The notes under the pieces: model-generated
Databases searched by the model: none
The model's input: the letters and a program-made list of their open reading frames with translations, nothing else
What the model was told of the DNA's origin: nothing
Shown here: positions 57,381 through 64,000 of the stretch, one piece after another
Position numbering within the stretch: position 1 is the stretch's first letter
How the letters are laid out: every line of letters begins with the position of its first letter
Source: Toxoplasma gondii ME49
Taxonomy: Eukaryota; Apicomplexa; Conoidasida; Eucoccidiorida; Sarcocystidae
Direction of reading: 5' to 3'
Length of the DNA: 64,000 nucleotides
Assembly: GCF_000006565.2 (NCBI RefSeq)
Contig: NC_031474.1
Location: 248,001 to 312,000, forward strand
Position numbers and translations under genes: made by a program

Positions 57381-59437
57381 CTTGACAAGGACGCAGAAAG
57401 ATCCGAGAACTGGGGGAAGTGGAGGAAAAGCGGCGAAGAGCGAGAACGAGCAGGAGAGACAACGCTGCGGCGGCGGGCACAGCCACCAGGCGCGCGGCGA
57501 ACAAAAAGGTGGAGGAAGAAGGAAGACGCGAGGAAGAGGGAGACGCCGAAGAAGGAAGGAAAGGGAGAAGAGAATACGGTCGGATTGGGTGCATGCGTGG
57601 AGCGCACTGGACGGTCGAGGAGACGCGAGACGAGAAGAAAGGGAGGAAGAGCGACGAGGAAACCCACAGACGCAAGAGAGACATGCAGAGTGAAGAGACA
57701 AACCCCGAGAGAACGAACAGAAAAGACAGAAAAGACAGACAGGACGAGGAGAAGGCGGCAGAGAGAGAAAGACGAGACAGATAAGAAGGTGATAGGAGAA
57801 GACCGCCTGTCTGCACGGAGGAATCTGAGATGAAAAACTTTAAACCTTTGGAGAAGGAGTTGAGAAGGCGATACGACAACCCAGCAGAACGAGGCTCGCT
57901 GAAGCGGCAAGTCCCCAAGGAAAGACAGAAGAGTGAGGAAAGGAATGGCAGGCAGAGTCAAAAAAAACGACTTCTGTTCTGCGACAGCTGGAATCTCTTC
58001 TGCCTGTGGAGTCACCGAACCGGAGAATGACTGTCGTTTCGTCTGAGAGAGGGAAAAGCGACAGGAGTGAGAACGAGACGCGGGGACGTCGAGGGAAGAC
58101 TTGGAGCGAATCGGTGCGCCTGCTCTTTCTCGGCGTTCGCCCCGCCCTCGGAAAATGGAGAAAAAAAGAAAAAGGAAAGAGAAAGAACAAAGAACGCCAC
58201 AACGTCCCCTCGAGGAGACACCAGATCCGAGAAAGGATCTCGAACAAAGCGGCACACGACTCTGGTCTCCTTCTTTCCAATCTTCTCCCTCAACTTTGGG
58301 TCTTTTGCGACGCCAAGTGAAATGGAGATGCAAGGGTGAATCGCCTCAGCTTTGTGCGTTCTGTATCCGTCGAAACACCGCCTTTTTCTCTCATTCATTC
58401 CGCGCGACGACTGTGTCTGCAGGACCGCTCCCCTTTCGTCTGCGCGCGCGCCTCTTCTGAATCCTTTGAAGTGGAGAACAACGCCACAAAAGAGCGCGAG
58501 AAAATCGAGCAAGGCGCGGACGCGAGCGTTTCAAAGGCGACAAGTGAGGAAGAAGACAAAAGACAAATGCGCGAGGAGGAAGAAGATGGAAGCGTCGTGT
58601 CTCCGCAGCTCGAGAGCCGTCTCGCTTCCTGCTCTGTCGCCTCGGGTGAGAAGACGCACGCAAAGAGCGGAAGGCGGGAGGCAGATGCATGCAGATCATC
58701 TCTCTGGATTTGCTTCGAGCAGAAAAAAGAGCGAACGCGCCACGATAAGGAATGATCGTGAGACTCAGGACGAAAGAGAACGGGTGCGACGCGGTCGCAG
58801 AGTGAATCTTTTAGATCGACGTTGTCTTCGCAGAGTTCGCAGGAAACGCCTGCCTGCGCCTGGGAAGGTCACCGAGCGCTTGCACAGTGCTTTCGATAGA
58901 GAAGCAGAGAACGAGAGAGAAAACTCGCCATCTTTCGTCCCATTCAGCGTCGTCGCTTACAAACGATAAGGGAGAAGACTCGAAAGTCGATTTCCTCCTT
59001 GTTCTTCTTCCGTTTCTTGCACAAAAATCCACTGCCACCGTTTCGTTCGCCTTTCCTTGCCGCAAATCCATCCTCTTTTCCTCTCTTCGTATATCCCTGC
59101 ACCTGCTTCATCTGTGCCTGTTCTCTACTTTCTATTCTTACCGCCGCGATTCTTCTTCCATCTTCCTTGTTCCTCGCTTCTGCAGCCTTTCTCCGTAGGC
59201 CGCGCTCCTTTGTCTCGGCCTCTCTCCCTCTTGTTCGCCCACTCCTCGTTCTTGTTCTTTTTCCCTGTTCTCCTTCTCCTTCGTCTCCTTCTGCTTCTTC
59301 TTCTTCTGCTTCTGCTTCTTCTTGCTCGGCTTCTCGTTCTCCTTCTGCGTCATTTGCTGTTCTCTGTCTTGGCCTTCGCCCTCCTTTCTTCTTCCTTGTC
59401 CTCTTCATCTTTTCTCCAGTCTCTCTTTCGCGGGAGG
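57381..59437. promoter_or_regulatory. Divergent intergenic region between Ndh-SelD and COPZ
   Basis: The start codons at 57380 (minus) and 59438 (plus) face outward. GCATGC elements occur at about 57592 and 58685. The COPZ-proximal part (58990-59430) is strongly pyrimidine-rich on the plus strand. No gene is supported; the many open frames are purine-rich low complexity. Confidence 0.4.
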
Positions 59438-60662
59438 ATGGCGGGTCTCAGCGTGAGTGGTGTAGCTCTCTTGGACTCTGAGGGGGAACGCCTGGCTGTG
59501 AAGTATCCGCGACCGGCAGCAAGCGCCCAGTCTGGCGCCGCGGAGGAGGCGAATGCGAAGAAAGAAGGAGGCGTCAAAGACTTCGCTTCCCAGAGACAAC
59601 TGGAGCAACAGCTCGTCCAAAGATTCTCCAGGCTCAACGGCAGAAATGACGGTAAACACACTCAGAACCTCGAAAAACGAATCAGTCCTGTGGAGCAACA
59701 GTTACATGCATATACACATATACATATACACATATATACACATATATATACATATATATACATATATATACATAGGACCTGCGCATATGCGTCACCTGAA
59801 TCTCTCTCTCAGTGTGTGTGACTGTGGTTTTCTGTACCTCTCTCGACATCTATATGTTTCTGCCTGTGTCTCGCCTGAGTCTCTGTCTCTTCCTTATTTT
59901 CATGCGTGTGCCTTTCTGCTTCTGTGCATCTAAAGTTACCGTTACTTTCATTTCCGTCTCAGCTATTTTATTTGAAATTAAATGAACATGTGAGTAAATT
60001 TTAGTTTCAAAACTAGTATCTAGATGTATCTTTAATTTTCAGCTAGATTCCTTTATATACATATATATATATATATTTATTTATTTATTCATGTGTGAAT
60101 ATATATGAATTTGTTTGTGCTAGGATCGATCGCGTGGACACCGACATGCAGATGCCTGGTTTCCCCTTGCTACTGGATCTGCTCGTTTGTGTTATTTGAC
60201 TGCTGAGTCTGCGTTTTTTATTCAAGTTGGAATGAAGATCTCCTGTTGGGTTTCTCGTTGTCTTTTTTCGCGAATTTCGCTTCAGTGGAGGCATTTGAAC
60301 TGGGAGGATACGTCGCCCTGGGGAAGAGCATTAACGACGTTCTTCTCTTCGTCGTCGCAGAGGACGGCGCAAACGAGCTTCTTCTCCTCGAAATCTTCAA
60401 CACTCTCACTGCAGTCCTTTCCTCGTTGACCAAGTAATCTCTTTTTTCTCCTCTCTCCCCTCTGGCCTGGCGCTGCTCCGCTGTGGCCGGGATACGCCGA
60501 TGTTCTTTGCGTTCTCGCCATCACGACGGCAAGCTTCGCTGTCGTTTTCCAGTTTCGACGCGAGATGCTATCGACATTCTTTAGGTCTTCTCATGTATAA
60601 TCGATCTTGTCACACGCAATCTTCTCCCCATCCTTTGTCATGCCTACAGGTGTATGTATGTC

Positions 60663-60693
<31 letters not shown>

Positions 60694-61985
60694 GCATGTA
60701 GCTCTCCTGAGGAAGCAAGTGTCATGGCTATTCTTGGTTCGGTTACAAGTTCTGATTTCTTCTTTCTTTTGACTCTGTTGATTGTTTCTCTGAATGCTTT
60801 TTCTGTTTTTTTCGTAGGGGGTATGGTTTTTGTTGTCGGCCCTTGGGGTGTGTCTCCACGCGTTTTCGGAACTTGTTTCTCGGACCTTTCGCACACTGTG
60901 TTTCGATTTCTGGATGTTCAGCGGGCAGATTGGAAAGAAGCAAATTCTTGACAATCTTGACGGTGTCTTCCTGATGCTCGACGAAGTCTTCGACAGCGGG
61001 TACGGCCCACAGGATCTCGCGTCTTACTGCCTCTCCGCTTCCTTCGCGCCTTTCTCTTCCTTTTCTTCCTTTTCTTCCTTCGTGTGTGTGTTTTTTCTGC
61101 ATCAAACGCTTTCTGGACATTTTGCTCCCGCTTCGCTCGCTTCCTCTGTCGACTTCCTTGCCTTGTCCTTACTTCCTCTGGCGTCTGCTTCAGCTGCTCT
61201 CTTCTCGCTCCGCCTCTGCTTCCGCGGCACGCTCGCTGCGTCCTCTCTGTGCATGAACGCGGCTCTCCCTAGACTGGACGTTTTTCAAGTGTCTCTTTCT
61301 TTCTGTCTCTCAGTTTACTGCTCCAGCTCGATCCGGGAGTGATTCTCGCAAGAATCAACATGCAAGACGACGAGGCTGCCGGCGCGAGCGGCGCGGGCGC
61401 GGGAGGCGAAGCGCTGTCGACGCAGGCCGCCTTCAACCAGGTTCGTAGCGGAGTCAACCGACAGCAGATGAAAGGAAGAGATTCGCAAACTCCGAGGCAA
61501 GCGGAGAGGACCGAGCCGGGAGATGCCTGAGAGACGAGGGAAGACTCGACGGTGGCGACGAAGGGGCGACCGGAAGCACTGAGAGCCAATGAGAGACCGA
61601 GCAAGAGAGAGATGAAAAAGAGGCAGAAGGAGAAGAACGAGAAGAAGAACGAGAAGAAGACGAAGAACGGAGATAGGAGAAGAGAAGTGATATTCAAGAC
61701 GGTCGTTTCGATGAAAGGGAGGGCAACGGGGGAGAGCAGTGGCAAATCGAGGAAGGAGAGCAGAACAGTTAAAAGAGAGAGAAGAGGGACTCAAAGTGGA
61801 AGAAGAAAGATCAACAGTGGTTCTGAGTGTGCATGCACTTGTGCGTGCTTTCCCCTTAAAATTCTGTCCTCAAAAGATCCTCCATGGGCCTCTCAAATGC
61901 GCCTTGGCATGTTGTGAGTTGTTCTCAGGCCATTTCGAGTGCGAAGGAAAATTTGATTCGAAGTCTCCTCAGTGGAGGACCCTGA
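59438..61985 (+). CDS. COPZ: Coatomer subunit zeta
   Basis: The small sigma/zeta subunit of the COPI coat, acting in Golgi-to-ER and intra-Golgi vesicle traffic. Five exons, 59438-59651, 60286-60433, 60922-60999, 61314-61440 and 61929-61985, keep phase and encode 207 aa (human zeta about 177). Visible family blocks are VALLDSEGERLAVKYP at the N-terminus, YVALGKSINDVLLFVVAE, ENT-type core NELLLLEIFNTLTAVLSSL, then LDNLDGVFLMLDEVFDSG and LLLQLDPGVILARI. The end ISSAKENLIRSLLSG is the usual zeta tail. A Gly/Ala-rich insert (about residues 158-175) precedes the tail and has no counterpart in human zeta. Upstream it is divergent from Ndh-SelD. Confidence 0.94.
59704..59775. repeat. (CATATA)n/(TA)n microsatellite in COPZ intron 1
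   Basis: An imperfect CATATA/CACATA array about 50 bases downstream of the exon 1 donor. Confidence 0.9.
60056..60090. repeat. (TA)n/(TTTA)n microsatellite in COPZ intron 1
   Basis: A TA run passes into ATTT tetranucleotides. Confidence 0.85.
60663..60692. repeat. (TA)n microsatellite in COPZ intron 2
   Basis: A TA run between exons 2 and 3. Confidence 0.9.
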
Positions 61986-63058
61986 GGCACTGCCAAGAAA
62001 GGATTTCTTCGATTCTCCACCAAGCTGCTTCTCGTCGAACTCAGCAGCGCCCGGCCTGCGGAGATGTCGTTCCTTCAATGTGCAAGCAGCGGACGCGCAT
62101 TTCCGCGCCACACCAATTTGTGTATTTTCTCGGCTGCAGACTTCCCTTCTTTCTGCCGGCTCTGATCCTTTCGGAAGCACTCAACCTCACGTCGAACCTA
62201 TGGGCGCGTTGACGTTGATCTTTGCTACACTCACCTATCCATGTCTCTGTCTCTCTTTCTCTATCTGTGAACCTTTCTGTAGGGAACCAGGGCATGGCCG
62301 CGTCTGAGTGCTCGTCTCCATCTGTCTAGCTCTCTCTACAGTTGCATATTTGTATGTAGGCAGCAAGGTGGAGATACAGATGGAGGAAGTGAGCGACTGA
62401 AAGGAGTTACGTCGCAGTGTATGAGGGTATGTGAGGCATTTGCCGTCGGACCAGTGTTGTTTCGCGGTCTGTGATCGCCCCGGTCTTGTTTTCGAGGTGG
62501 GCTTTCTTCCTCGTCCGCCTTTTCCTGTGTCGGAACTCGGAAACGCCGTGGTTTCTCGCAAGAGATTTTCTCGCTGTTGTGTCGGAAGGCGAAGGAACTC
62601 TTCTCTAGGAACGACGAAACATCCAAAAGGTCGATGCAGCGACGCCGCGCTCTAACCATTGTGGCTTTTCTGGGAGGCTCGAGACGCTTTTTCTTCGCCG
62701 TCTCTCCGAGCGCGCCCTTCGCTGTGCATCCCTTGGCACTTCTCCACATCCTCGCGTTTTGTTTCTCGAATGGTCACTCTTCTCCACTTTCTTTTCCTAG
62801 CTTGCTTGTTCTCAATCCTAAGGCTGCCGATGGGTGAATTGGAGGGCTTGCTAGCAAAAGAAATTTATAAAGTCCACTTATAAAAATGCAGTAAAATACA
62901 TATTTTTAAAATATTTTTACAGTTTCACAGAATTTAAATTGAGAGCTTTTACATGGGTGAAATACACGTCAGAAGAAGAGTCGTGGAGAAATAGGGTGAG
63001 AAACTCTCCAAGTTCTCGCGACTCACGACGCAGCCGCCTGCTGCGAGGGCGCCGGAGA
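61986..63058. other. COPZ 3' flank, no supported gene
   Basis: Probably 3' UTR followed by spacer. An AT-rich stretch at 62860-62940 stands out from the surrounding GC-rich DNA. No open frame shows family similarity. Confidence 0.45.
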
Positions 63059-63130
63059 CGTTCGAAGGCGCACTGGAATTCCTCGCCGACTCGGCGTTCG
63101 AAGGCGCACTGGAATTCCTCGCCGACTCGG
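63059..63130. repeat. Perfect 36-bp tandem duplication
   Basis: Two identical 36-base units beginning cgttcgaaggcgcactgg stand head to tail. The length is 12 codons, so any frame crossing it stays open; one plus frame reads FEGALEFLADSA twice. Confidence 0.95.
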
Positions 63131-63217
63131 CGTCTGCGACGCTTGTCGGAAAATCAACCTTTTGGACTGGAAAGCAGAAAGAAAGGCACTACGTTTTCAT
63201 GACAGCGCTAGGAAGAA

Positions 63218-63418
63218 ATGCGTGCCTTCGTTCGTCCATTTGTCCACATCTACGAGAGTTGCCGGCAGAGGCTCGAGGCTGTTCATTCGGGACCAGAGAG
63301 GCTGTTGGAAGATCTGTCGAGGGGCGTTCAGGCGTTTATATCGCTGAAGTTCCGGTGTCCTTCGAACCCTTCAGAACATGTGGAAGGCACATTTCTTCTC
63401 GGAGACTTCTCTGCTTGA
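63218..63418 (+). CDS. Small open frame, possible first exon or chance
   Basis: A 66-codon frame starts at ATG 63218 (AGAAATGC context) and reads a helical, protein-like sequence containing YESCRQRLEAVHSGPERLLEDL. An overlapping frame from 63199 is also open. I recognise nothing in either. It could be the 5' part of a gene continuing beyond the window or a random frame in GC-rich DNA. Confidence 0.2.
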   Translation: MRAFVRPFVHIYESCRQRLEAVHSGPERLLEDLSRGVQAFISLKFRCPSNPSEHVEGTFLLGDFSA

Positions 63419-64000
63419 TTCAGCTCTCTCTTCAACTCTCTAAGGCGTCGAGGCCTGTGGGGTGCGGAGCAGCAAGCGCATGCGAGCAGAAGAAAGGTTG
63501 AGGCTCTGCATCGTCCTCACACGGTTTGGCTGCTCAAGGACTTCTCTGTCTCCGGAGAGACTGCCTCTAAGTGCACTCTCGCGCAAGCGACGATACCGAA
63601 GACGAAGATGCAAAACAGAAAAAACGCTTTCAGGAACGGAGCATACAGTCGGACGGGCTGGAAGTGACTGAGACGGAAAGGGCGGCTCTGGAAGAAAGAA
63701 GAGAGACTCGAAAAACAATGGCGAGAGACGACACATACAAAGAAAGAGAGAGACATCCGGCGAGAGGAAAGGAGAGTGAGAGTGGAGTGGGGACGGTGCA
63801 GTGGGGACCTTGGATATTCCTTCGAAGCTTCTGAAGACGGCGAGAGGGTCTGAAAGAACCTTGAGGCAGAAATCAGGGGAAACTTGGGGAGCATGAAAAA
63901 AAAGTGAAACGGACTGAAGAAACAGTCGAGAGAAAAAGCGAGGCCCCGTCCGAGCAGATCTACATTACAGAGTGCTGAGAACTTTCAGTTTCTCTTTGAG
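63419..64000. other. Right end of window, unassigned
   Basis: Purine-rich on the plus strand from about 63640. A plus-strand patch near 63504-63590 reads HTVWLLKDFSVSGETASK and might be exonic, but no splice partner is visible inside the window. Confidence 0.3.

Overview
The window is nuclear DNA from an apicomplexan parasite of the Toxoplasma gondii type (T. gondii or a close sarcocystid such as Hammondia or Neospora). Three things support this. Housekeeping genes are split by many pyrimidine-rich introns of a few hundred bases. Start sites read CAAAATG or gAAAATGG. Two small GPI-anchored SRS-type surface antigens are present, a family specific to this lineage. No bacterial or phage features were seen. 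All exon models were built by hand from splice signals, reading phase and protein-family conservation.

Layout, left to right. 1-1900 (-): an unknown protein running off the left edge. 4984-8069 (-): a four-exon mitochondrial-type ribosomal protein uL6. 9891-17266 (+): signal recognition particle receptor alpha, 15 exons, 556 aa. 19937-23119 (+): an orphan protein of 1060 aa. 24276-28480 (-): histidyl-tRNA synthetase with a very long N-terminal extension and two plausible starts. 32157-40577 (+): a 2806-aa low-complexity, probably nuclear protein with one AP2-like segment. 41238-45961: a decayed accessory island with a relic of a secreted protein, two intact SRS antigens and at least one broken SRS copy. 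48007-57380 (-): a 12-exon gene for a fused FAD oxidoreductase-selenophosphate synthetase (Ndh-SelD). 59438-61985 (+): coatomer zeta, five exons. The rest is intergenic or unresolved.

The housekeeping genes fall into divergent pairs: uL6m/SR-alpha, HisRS/AP2-like protein, and Ndh-SelD/COPZ. Functions cover organellar and cytosolic translation, ER targeting, COPI traffic and selenium metabolism. The SRS island is the variable part. The most noteworthy item is the Ndh-SelD fusion: every splice phase closes, and it links a predicted flavin oxidoreductase to the enzyme that makes selenophosphate for selenocysteine synthesis.
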